DNA of 64,000 bases, taken from assembly GCA_014706295.1 (NCBI GenBank), contig JACSVZ010000002.1:131883431-131947430 (forward strand), given 5' to 3'. Below the pieces are notes generated by a model, which worked only from the letters and a program-made list of their open reading frames with translations, did no database searches and was not told where the DNA came from. The DNA comes from Lycocorax pyrrhopterus obiensis. Lineage: Eukaryota; Chordata; Aves; Passeriformes; Paradisaeidae. A program made the translations under genes and the position numbers. How positions within the stretch are numbered: the stretch's first letter is position 1; each line of letters starts with the position of its first letter. Below, piece by piece: positions 1-8,402 of this stretch.

Positions 1-2827
1 TCTGTGTTTAATTGGAAAAAGCAACTGCTGGCAGTTGACAAATCTCTACTGCAGCTCAGCTATCATTTAAACCAGTTGTTCCTAATGTTGATGCAGACAT
101 TAAATTAGCACAATGTAATGATTTTTAGCAGAATGGGAACCAACTTCTGCAAGAAGTAATTTAAGATCCTGAAACTCCATACTGAAACATCAGTTCCCAC
201 TGACAACTGCCACGCTGTACAGAGGACTTTATTCCCCCCATGAATATTGCCTACGCAGGAGCTAGGACCTCTAAAAAGACAGCAGAAATTGCATTCTGTT
301 TGAAAAAATTCAAGGAGTAGTGTTCTGCATTGCAAGGGCTTTTTAGATTTTATTATGATTCTGGTCTAAATTTAGATTGTCCTTGCCCATCAACTCAACC
401 AGATCAAGGTAGAGCACACTAAAGTCTTCAGCGTGTTATTATTATGAGGCTAGAGGCATCAACAGCTCACATCTGTTTTTGACTTCCCTGCTGTGTCCAG
501 TTGTGTGAGAAATGGCTTGAGGAGATCTCAGACATGACTTTAGCCAAGGTCTTTCCTAAGGTGAAGCGCTCCAGTTCCATCAGGAATTGCCAGTCTGCTC
601 ACCCTTCGCCATGGACAAGGAGACTGTAGGAAGACATCTTCCCTTCCTCGTGTGTGTGCAAAGGGCCTGACATTTGCAAATAGCATGAAGGCTGACGGGA
701 AGTAGGAGGGTCAGTCTGGACTCCCTGGAAGAAAGTGGAGCGTTGCCAAGCCCATGTGCATCTCATGCTTTTTCTCTTTATGTCAGAGGATTCCAAGCCC
801 AAGTAAGCTGGCAGTGTCACAGTTGTGGCGCTGGGCAGAAGGCGAAAGATGGGCTGCAGCACCTTCCCTTGTCGGTGGTGGGAGGGAACCTACAGGCTGT
901 TCTTTTCTTATGGTGGGTGGAAGCACGGCAGGGCAGAGACGGGGGGATGCTTAGCATTACATTGCCTGGCAACTCCACACACTGCCAAGGTAAACCTGAC
1001 TGCTTGTACAAAGGGTTTGGTACACAGCTGACCAGTGAAAATGAGACCATGAAATCATCAAGCAGAGGCACATAGCCCCAGGATGACTCTCACACACCAT
1101 TCCCTGCCCTCCTGAGCAGCGACCTGTGTCTCCAGTTGCAGACTCTGGCACTGCCTGTGAGCTGCCTGCCTGCAACTCACTCCCATCTCTGGGGCAAAAC
1201 GGGTGGAGCCTGGTGATGGGATGCCCAAAGCCCCCAAAGACTCATCGAGAGGGGACAGAGCTGTCACTCTGCCAAGTAGGACGCATCCCTGTGCAACCTC
1301 AGCGGCACTTACCAGCTTGCCCTATAACATTGCCTCTTGCCACAGCATGTCCAGGACATTTTTGCTAAAATGTGAAGCAGTTTATCATCCTCTTCTCTAA
1401 GGTCAAGTTAGAGCCTTTTCAAGACTTCCTCAGTATCACTACAGAAAGATACGTCCATTCTATCTGGAGATGAGGAACCTATTTTTAAAGTACTTCTAAC
1501 GAATAGCTCTCGAGCAAAAGTTCCATCAATTATTTTTCCCCTTACAGGTGTTTTCAAGGCATCAAATGCTACAGGACACTGTATTCAAGCCTAAATGAAC
1601 AACATAAACCTCAGCCCACACCGAGCATCATCACTCAAGTCAAACCTGGGAGGTGACAGCAGCTACACATAGAGTCAAATCCTGCAGACATGAGGGTGAA
1701 TGACTTCTCTTGAACGGCAGATGCCACTCAGCTCAAATCTGTCCCCATACTCCATGCCTTGGTCACTCTGCAGACTTACCCCAGCAGTATAAGCTGGCGA
1801 ACAAGCAGACCTCAGAGGGCGGTGGGTTGTATCAACCACCTCCCCCGTCCTCCCCTCGTACCCCACCTCCACAGTCTGGGGAGTTCACACGCAGATGGAG
1901 GGGGATGGACTGCCACGGGCGGAAACAGCTCCCCACAGCAGCTGGAGAGCAGCCGTGCCCAGCCCAGCCCAGCCCAGGCGGGTCACCTGGGCAAGGACGC
2001 CGAGAGCCCACTTGTTCCCCATGGGAAGCCTGCTCATGGAGTGCCAACACCTCCATCAACACTGTGAGGCTCCTGTAAACCTTGGCTAAACTCACCTATG
2101 AGGAGCCAGGCAAGATTCCTCATGTACTGGTGCAGTGGCATCAGGTGAAGAATTTAATACAGACAATTTGAAATACTTCAGCACCCCCCTCCCCCCCCCC
2201 CAAAATGATGTCTTAGGCACAAGAGTTGAACTGGAAAGAACTGATGAGATAACACCAAGTGAAATGGTTTAAATGCTTCAGATGCATTTATCCTTGTTCT
2301 CTGCTAAGAACACCAAATGCAGGGAAATCCAGAGCATTAAGCCATAACTTCCTTAGAGAAGTGCCTTCAGTTTTAATGTCTGTCTTGGCTCTCTTTCTGA
2401 AACACTTATGCTGCATTTGACAATATTAGGATAATTTTGATATATATTTTTTTAATCTTTTACTGCTCTGTGTCTTAAATTGTTTTGTAGCTCCACATCG
2501 TTTTAGACCAGCAGCTGCTTTAGAGAATTATTACCATTATTGATAAACCCTTTGAACTTTGGGAGGAAGGGAACAGGACTATATTATAATTAGAGAAGAT
2601 AAGAAAGATCTAACATACTTTCCAGGAAACAACGCACACGATGCTTCAGCTGTACTCTGTTCTTAAAACAAATCTGTATGTTCCCAGACAAACAAACTCA
2701 GCCTGTGGCACTAAACTTCAGGAGCTCTGGGATCTCCTTCCCCACAACAGCCACCTCGGAGTAAGTGCAATACAGAAACAGACTCAAATTCCCTCTTGTT
2801 TTTACAAAAAGACCCAAATAGCATTTC

Positions 2828-2857
2828 ATTTTTCAATCACTGTGGTGATTGAAAAAT
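2828..2857. repeat. perfect 13-bp inverted repeat (hairpin)
   Basis: The left arm atttttcaatcac (2828-2840) and right arm gtgattgaaaaat (2845-2857) are exact reverse complements, separated by the four bases TGTG. Beyond the arms, gcat on the left (2821-2824) can pair with atgc on the right (2859-2862) after small offsets, so an RNA copy could extend the stem. It is shorter than a typical microRNA precursor. The function is unknown; it may be a chance or mutational palindrome. Confidence 0.75.
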
Positions 2858-2916
2858 CATGCTGCTCATGCTGCAGTTCTTTTTTTAGCTATTCTAACTG
2901 GTCTCAATGCACAACA

Positions 2917-2949
2917 GAAAAAAAAAAAAAGAAAAAAAGAGAAAAAAAC
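2917..2949. repeat. A-rich tract
   Basis: The tract is a run of about thirteen A followed by A blocks interrupted by single G bases. No retroposon body of the CR1 type ends here (CR1 does not end in poly-A), and I see no processed pseudogene upstream. I read it as simple sequence, although the tail of an unrecognised retrocopy cannot be excluded. Confidence 0.7.
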
Positions 2950-3059
2950 AAGCCCTGTGTGTGTGCCTGTGAGAGAAAGGGTAAAAGCCTGTGTTACAGC
3001 AACGCTGCTCTCTTGGCATATTTCAGATAATTTTTCAGGAAGGTTTTGATTCTTTCTTT

Positions 3060-3340
3060 CCTCCGTAAACACTATAGAGTCAAGAGCACCGCGTGCCCCA
3101 GGAGAGGGGCAGAAAGCCCGGGGAGCGCGCAGGGTGCAGGGACTCCGCGTGAACAAAGATGATATAAATGCTCGAACTTTGAGAGTTGGATATTAAGCTG
3201 TTCCTGGCTGCATTGACTGCTGGCTTCCCCCTCACTGGACACGCTGGGTATAAACCCGCCTGAACCGGGCAGCACTAAGAAACTACGAATTCCAACTGAG
3301 GTATAAAAACACAATGCCTAAACATCATTTCTTTTAACTC
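3060..3340. promoter_or_regulatory. small CpG-enriched patch with two TATA-like boxes
   Basis: By eye about a dozen CpG dinucleotides fall between 3085 and 3290, far above the surrounding DNA. Two TATA-like elements are present on the plus strand: TATAAA at 3249-3254 and TATAAAA at 3302-3308. The patch lies about 450 bp to the left of the main CpG island. It could be a weak or alternative plus-strand promoter, an enhancer, or part of the island's shore. No reading frame of note follows. This is inference from motifs only. Confidence 0.35.
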
Positions 3341-3655
3341 CCGAATGCATTAGCCTAGGATTACTCACGTTCATTTATATTCCTAAAGTGTCAAATGAGA
3401 ACGCTATCATTTTATTCTCCTTTCATGGATCATTAATCTATATTTAACTCCGTTTTGCCGTCTGCACACAGAATTAGTAACTGGAAGCTGCTTTGCATTT
3501 ATCTGATAGTGCTGGGCTTGTTCATCAAGGCAAACTTCCAGCCAAAACAAACAAGTGAAAAAAAAATCAGTCACTGATACAAGCTGCTTTCCATTCTATT
3601 TTTTTTTTTAAGGAAAATAATCCAAACCTGACGAGAACATAAAGCAAATGGTTAC
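3341..3655. other. AT-rich interval between the CpG patch and the CpG island
   Basis: I see no exon or transposon here. A run of eleven T lies at 3599-3609. If the minus-strand exon proposed at 3656-3900 is real, this interval is the first part of its intron. Confidence 0.45.
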
Positions 3656-3813
3656 CTCACACTGCAGAAATGCAAGTTTTTAATAGTCCATGCTCTGGCA
3701 GCCCCTGAGATTCAGCAGCAGCAGCGGCGGCGGCGGCGGGGATGACTCCAGCATCCACCGGGTTCTCACACGGCTTTGACTGCGCGGCCGGGACCGCAGG
3801 CTCAGCCTCCAGC

Positions 3814-3821
3814 TGACGTCA
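3814..3821. promoter_or_regulatory. cAMP-response element (perfect CRE palindrome)
   Basis: The full palindromic octamer TGACGTCA is the consensus site for CREB/ATF bZIP dimers. It lies in the centre of the CpG island, 42 bp from the X-box, which makes it more credible than an isolated match. Confidence 0.6.
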
Positions 3822-3863
3822 AGGCGGCCGTCACATGGCCAGGCGCCGGCCCAGGGAGCACTG

Positions 3864-3877
3864 GTTGTCCTGGCAAC
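3864..3877. promoter_or_regulatory. RFX X-box
   Basis: GTTGTC-CT-GGCAAC fits the RFX consensus RYYNYY-N(1-3)-RRNRAC in every position. RFX factors bind such imperfect palindromes in promoters of ciliary and neuronal genes. Its position inside the CpG island supports a functional role. Confidence 0.6.
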
Positions 3878-4055
3878 CCCAGCACTGCTCCGAAATTATT
3901 TCAATAGGTCATCTGTCATACTGCGCGCACATTGGAGCCATCGCGGGCGCCCGGACAACCCAAACACCGCGGGCTTGCCGGAGCTGGCTGCGCCGGGGGC
4001 TGGTCCCATCGCCGACGCTCTCTTAACCCTGTCCCTGTAAGAAAACGCGTCTCTC

Positions 4056-5117
4056 TTCCTCTTCCTCCTGCATCCTCAACCTCCAGCAGAAAAAAAGACA
4101 TTATACACCTGGTTTGCCCAGGCAAAGGGGCACAAGAGCTGCCCTCCGAGGGTGCTGGGACACCTCAGTGACGTGCTGGCTAGCTAAAATTAGGGTCTTT
4201 CTAAATGACACACAGCTGAAGTTTTATTCATAGCCACAGAGACACATGCTTGGTCACTCACATCTCTGCCCAGATTCGGGGCGAGGCAGCAGTGGTCCGT
4301 GCTGTGGCGATAAGGAGCAGCAGCCGTGCAGGGCTGCGGGCTGGCCGCCAGAGCTGCCTGGCCAGCTCGGCCTCGTGTCCCTTAGCCTCGGTATCTGGTC
4401 CCTCTGCTAGCCTGCACAGGATGCTTCTCCGGCTGCTCCCAGAAAAACATCACAGGAAGGGGGGCAAAGCAGTGCCTGTCTCCATCTGATTCTGACTCAC
4501 CTGTGCAGCCTTATCCTGCAGGAAGAGACACAACACCAGTGTCTCCAATTTCCTTGTAACTCTAGCTAAAATCCACTCCTTCCTCCAAATTTCCCTTTTT
4601 TCTCTCTCTCCACCTTACCAGAGCCCCACAACACATGCATACGCCAGGAGTAGGACACAGAAGATGCTGGAGAGGGGAAAGACTTTCACCTGCGAGATGC
4701 AGGGAGGAAAGACAAAGTGTCAGCAACAAGAAAATACTTCTGAGCTCATCTGGGTCAGTGATGGTTACTGACCAGTGCCCAGGATATGAAGTACCGGGAA
4801 CTGACCTCAATAGATGGCTCTGGTGAAGGAGGAAGCACATGCAAAGCCACTTGGGATCTGCAAATACCAACACTGAGGCATCTCCAGCCAAAGCTGGCTT
4901 TTGGCCCTTTTGCAAGAGATGAAAGAGAAAACACTAGAAATTAAAAAAAAAACTGAGATGGGATATAAAGAGGTTCTGGGGAGGCCTTCTCCCCATCCAA
5001 GGCAGAAGGAGAATGGAAGGGACATGGAACTAGTGGGCAGTGGGAGGACCGCTGAGTCCTCTGCATCTCTCCCACTTGTGAGAGCAGCAGATGTTTGGGA
5101 TATTTAGCTGAACACCA
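4056..5117. other. non-coding stretch downstream of the CpG island
   Basis: No recognisable exon or repeat is present. A pyrimidine-rich run at about 4053-4082 follows the possible plus-strand donor CCT|GTAAGA (about 4031). CpG content falls off by about 4400. The sequence next to the CR1 insertion at about 5118 shows no obvious target-site duplication. Confidence 0.5.
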
Positions 5118-6184
5118 GGTCTGGATGAGTGGACAGTGAGGTGGAAAGAGAACTGTGTGAACAGTGGCTCTCAGAAGGTTGTGGTCAGCGACGCAGGGTC
5201 TAGTTGGAGGCCTGTAGCTCATGGTGTTCCCCAAGGGTGGATACTGGGTCCGGTATTGTCTAACTTATCCATCAATGACTTGGATGAAGGGGCAGATGCC
5301 TCCTCAGCAAGTTCACTGATGGCACAAAGCCGGGAGGAGCAGCCAATATCCCAGAGAGCTGTGCAGCCCTTCAGAAGGGCCTCGACTGGCTGGAGAGATG
5401 GGCAGAGAGGAACCATCTGAAACTCAACAAAGGCAAATGCAGGTCCTGCACCTGGGGAGGAATAACCCCAGGCACCAGTACAGGATGAGGGCCAAGCTGC
5501 TGGGAAGCAGCTCTGCAGAGAAGGATCTGGGGGTCCTGGTAGACAACAAGCTGTCCATGAGCCAGCAGTGTGCCCTTGTGGCCAAGAAAGCCAAAGGTAT
5601 CCTGGGGTGATAGGAAGAGTGTGGCCAGTAGGTCAAGTGAGGTGATCCTGCCCCTCTACTCAGCTCTAGAGAGGCCACATCTGGAGTTCTCTGTCCAGTT
5701 CTGGGTTCCTCAGTGCAAGAGAGACAAGGAGTTCCTGGAGTGGGTCCAGTGAAGGGATACAAAGATGATTAGCTGCCTGGAACACCTCAGTTATGAGGAA
5801 AGGCTGAGGAAGCTGGGCCTGCTTAGCCTGGAGAAGGGGAGACTGAGAGAGGACCTTATCAATATCTATCAGTATCTGAAAGAAGAGAGTCAAGAGGATG
5901 GAGCCAGGCTCTTCTTGGTGGTGCCAAGTGATAGGACAAGAGGCAATGGACAGAAACTGATGCACAGGAAGTTCCACCTGAACATGAGGAAAAGCTTTAC
6001 TCTGAGGGTGACAAAACACTGGAACAGGCTGCCCAGAGAGATCGTGGAGTCTCCTTCTCTGGAGATATTCAAAAGCCTTTTGGACACACTTCTGAGTGAC
6101 GTGCACTGGGGGACCCTGCTTGAGCAGGGAAATTGAACTAGATGACCTTCAGTGGTGCCTTCTAATCTTTTTGTGAGCCTGTGA
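5118..6184 (+). mobile_element. CR1 LINE, 5'-truncated, plus strand
   Basis: This is the longest transposon fragment in the window, about 1.07 kb. It matches the CR1 consensus I know from bird genomes, from within the reverse-transcriptase part of ORF2 to the 3' end. The opening ('gagtggacagtgaggtgg'), the RT palm region, the C-terminal region of ORF2 and the 3' segment 'gaactagatgaccttcag' followed by a degraded 'gtgatt'-like tail all appear in the right order. The 5' truncation is usual for CR1, which primes on its target. The boundary near 5118 is approximate. Many indels show that it is old and inactive. Confidence 0.93.
5136..6136 (+). pseudogene. CR1 ORF2 reverse-transcriptase remnant, frameshifted
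   Basis: This is the coding part of the CR1 copy. ORF2 normally encodes an endonuclease and a reverse transcriptase; only the RT palm-to-C-terminus part is left. It is scattered over frames at 5136-5420, 5398-5610, 5570-5752 and 5765-6136. The conserved SINDLDEG stretch (before 5300) and the palm box (5309-5338) are in different frames, so a frameshift lies between them. The palm box reads [10 protein letters not shown] where the family has FADD, so a catalytic aspartate is lost. A TGA separates the last two segments, which share a frame. The final 123-codon piece is the well-known CR1 C-terminal region (e.g. [20 protein letters not shown]). Confidence 0.85.
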
Positions 6185-6878
6185 TCAACAACAGCCAGTG
6201 CTGGTTTATGCAGCATTTAGTGAGTAGTGCATTTCCAGCATAGGTTATCAACAACCTCTCCGGCACCGGCGCTGCTCTGGGGCTTTCTTGGGCAGTTGGT
6301 GCTAGGGGGCAAAGACCTCTGAAATCCTGAGCTGGCCCCTGGGCCTCAGTGCAAAGCAATGAAGAGGTCTCAAAGAGTTATTACAGTAGAATAAGGCAGC
6401 CCCCACTGTCTAAAATTCTTGCCTTAAAAAGAAGATATTCATAATTAGCTAGGAAACCTGTGACTGTTTAACAAAACAAGAATAATGTGATGAATTTTAA
6501 AAACCTCACTGATTACTACATGTGTTGCACATAATCCCACATATTAATCCAATATAGAAGGCTGAAACTTCATGTCAACACCCACCAATAAAATTGTATC
6601 ATAACATACAGATGTATTCTTTCACTAAATGGCAACGTTTGTAAAATACTACATAAAGTTTGGGTTTGCAGTTTAAAAAGATATCCCTCAACACTGCATT
6701 CGTTTCTATTGGTCTGACAAAAATGTGTGCACCTGAGAGAGATTTTAATGGTTTCTAATTCTTATAGAAGCCTTTTCACAAAAGGGGACAATACAACACA
6801 TACATTTTGATCGTCACAAAACATTGAAAAAACCATTTTGCTGATTCCCTAAAGACCTGGCAGAGACAGCCGGGCAGG
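6185..6878. other. spacer between two facing CR1 copies
   Basis: This is about 690 bp of mostly AT-rich DNA without a recognisable gene or repeat. It separates the 3' ends of two CR1 copies that face each other, so it would form the loop if a transcript of the inverted pair folded back. Confidence 0.6.
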
Positions 6879-7279
6879 ATCACAGAATCGTAGAATGGTT
6901 CAGATTGGAAGGGACCTTAAAGGTCATCTACTTTCAATCCCTCTGCCATGGGCGGGGACACCTTTCACTAGACCAGGTTGCCCAAAGACCCATCCAACCT
7001 GGCCTTGAATGCTTCCAGGAATGGGACACCCACAACTTTTCTGGGCAGCCTGTTCCAGTGTCTCACTGCCCTCACAGAGAATAATTTCTTCCTAATATCT
7101 AATCTCAGCCTGCCCTCCTTCAGTTTAAAGCCACTACCCCTTGTCCTGTCACTACATGCCCTTGTAAAAAGTCCCTCTCCATCTTTCTTGTAAACCCCTT
7201 TGGGTACTGTAAGGCTGCTCTACAGTCTCCCCAGATCCCTCTCTTCTCCAGGCTGAACAATCCCAACTCTCACAGACCC
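6879..7279 (-). mobile_element. CR1 LINE 3' fragment, minus strand
   Basis: Read on the plus strand, the copy starts 'atcacagaatcgtagaatgg' followed by 'attggaagggacctt', the reverse complement of the CR1 3' end. It then runs through the reverse of the 3' part of ORF2 ('gggcagcctgttccagtgtc', 'ccccttgtcctgtcacta', 'cttctccaggctgaacaa'). Similarity fades at about 7279. It lacks most of ORF2. It is a different copy from the one at 5118, in the opposite orientation, and its 3' end faces that copy's 3' end. Confidence 0.92.
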
Positions 7280-7973
7280 TCAAGGACCTGCACCTGCTCT
7301 GCTCCTGTGTAAGTCTGGCCCTCCACACCTGCAGACACATGGGTATGCAGAGCACTTTTGTCCTCCAGCATAAAAATACCCTTTCACTCACCTTTACAGC
7401 ATATTTCTGCTACAGTACAAGAGCTTAGAGGAGTTTTTAAACCATGCACAGTGTTTATAAGGGGGTACTAATTATATGTTGAGAGGGTTATAATTTTCAG
7501 CCAGTTGAAAGATGCTAAGTGGAAAAAAAAGACCAATGCTCTGAAGAACATATGATAATGGCAGTGTAGATTTGGATGTTCCCGGTTTCCAAGGCTTGGC
7601 AGAGGTTCTCCTGCACCTCCCCAGTGATGTGGCTCCTCCACAGGGAGATTTTCTGAATTTCTGACTGAAATCCCTACTTCTCCGCAGCACTCGCTGTAAC
7701 TGTCAAAGCTTTCCAGGGCTAGGGTCAAGGGAGACCTTACACCATGCAGACAGATGCAGAAATGAAAGCAACAGCATCTGTCCCTCAGAGAGCTGAAGTA
7801 TCCTGCTAGAAGTGGCAGAAAAACCTATATTCCCTGAATTAGCTTAACTTTTCCATGATAAAACCCCCAACATAAAAACAGCTTCCTCTGTAGTTTCAAT
7901 CAACCAAGTGAGCTCAAAGCAATGATACATGGGCATTGACAGGAAAAATACTAAACATATATTTTATGCAGAG
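7280..7973. other. non-coding stretch
   Basis: No gene or repeat is recognised. The frames here are short and unlike known families. Confidence 0.5.
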
Positions 7974-8157
7974 AAGGACTTGTGAGTGATGGCTGATAAA
8001 GAACTCAACTTGAGCCAGCAGTCTAGAAAGTTTAGTTGAGAGTAGTTTAGAAAGTTTAGGGGTTTTTAAAGTTTTTTTTTAGTTTACTTTAGTTTAGAAA
8101 GTTTCGTTTTAGCCAGCAGCCCAGAAAGCCAGCTGAATCCTGGGCTGCATCAAAAGG
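7974..8157 (+). mobile_element. CR1 fragment with AT-rich internal expansion
   Basis: The start 'agaaggacttgtgagtgat' through 'ctcaacttgagccagcag' and the end 'cccagaaagccagctgaatc' to 'gggctgcatcaaaag' are consecutive in the CR1 consensus. Here they are separated by 89 bp (8022-8110) of A/T-rich sequence made of degenerate 'tttagaaagttt' units. The 9-bp word AGCCAGCAG occurs on both sides (8013-8021 and 8111-8119). The expansion looks like a slippage or tandem duplication of the CR1 'cagaaag' region rather than an inserted gene. Confidence 0.8.
8022..8110. repeat. degenerate tttagaaag-type tandem expansion
   Basis: The sequence contains 'tctagaaagttta', 'tttagaaagttta' and 'tttagaaagtttc', separated by T-rich spacers. 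It is flanked by a 9-bp direct repeat (AGCCAGCAG). It sits precisely where the CR1 consensus has 'ccagcag-ccagaaag', so it probably arose by local duplication in the CR1 copy followed by drift. Confidence 0.6.
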
Positions 8158-8164
8158 TGCAAAT

Positions 8165-8402
8165 TAGAGGAGAAATTAGGGGATTGAACAATCACCAACT
8201 GTTTGAAGTGCAACAAGGGAAAGCGCAGGATTCTGCACCTGGGATGGGGCAACTCAGGGTGTACAGACAGACTGGGGAATGAGAGGCTGGAAAGCAGCAC
8301 CACAAAAAGGGACCTGGGGCTCCTGGTTGACGGAAAGTTGAATATGAGTCAGCACTGGATGATCTTTGGGGTTCCTTCTTACCCTTAATATTCTACAATT
8401 TA
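8165..8402 (+). mobile_element. CR1 fragment with large internal deletion, plus strand
   Basis: 'gaagtgcaacaagggaaagc', 'attctgcacctgggatgggg' and 'ggttgacggaaagttgaata' match a CR1 segment that overlaps, and should precede, the segment found just to the left. After 'atgagtcagcac' (about 8362) the sequence jumps to 'tggatgatctttggggttcc' and 'taatattctacaattt', which is the CR1 3' end. Roughly 0.5-0.6 kb of the usual element is therefore missing. With the neighbour at 7974 this is either two nested copies or one scrambled copy. Confidence 0.78.

Larger units (their letters stand above)
1..3060. other. non-coding stretch with simple tracts
   Basis: I see no recognisable exon, RNA gene or transposon here. 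Several short reading frames cross each other on both strands between 740 and 2100 with no family resemblance, so I treat them as chance. Visible simple sequence: four tandem CCCAG units at 1958-1977; a C-rich run at 2184-2201 (six C, one T, eleven C); and an A-rich run at 2917-2949. A perfect hairpin at 2828-2857 is listed separately. CpG is rare until about 3085, as expected for bulk bird DNA. Confidence 0.6.
3656..3900 (-). other. candidate 5' untranslated first exon of an unidentified gene (minus strand)
   Basis: On the minus strand the CpG island runs into sequence ending GAG|GTAACC, with the exon's last base at 3656 and intron GT at 3655-3654. This is an acceptable donor, with a weak +5 position. 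The putative exon contains CCG and CTG triplet runs (3721-3740). The only methionine-started frame I followed runs from 3754 to 3680 (24 codons plus stop), so the exon would be 5' untranslated with a short upstream frame. The transcription start is not visible, and 3900 is an arbitrary limit. The coding exons would lie left of the window. A plus-strand alternative uses CCT|GTAAGA at about 4031. Neither is proven. Confidence 0.3.
3720..4055. promoter_or_regulatory. CpG island with CRE and RFX X-box
   Basis: By my count about 33 CpG dinucleotides occur in about 335 bp that is clearly GC-rich. The flanks have almost none, so this is the only strong CpG island in the window. It holds a perfect cAMP-response element TGACGTCA at 3814-3821, an RFX-type X-box GTTGTCCTGGCAAC at 3864-3877 (two 6-bp half sites with a 2-bp spacer) and an inverted CCAAT box ATTGG at 3931-3935. 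A (CGG)5 run occupies 3725-3739. CRE and X-box together are typical of promoters of neuronal, neuroendocrine or ciliary genes. That is family knowledge, not proof for this locus. The direction of transcription is unclear. Confidence 0.7.

Noticed and set aside
5666..6106. Minus-strand frame of 146 codons
   Set aside because: It is the antisense of the CR1 ORF2 C-terminal region, a frequent false gene model in birds.
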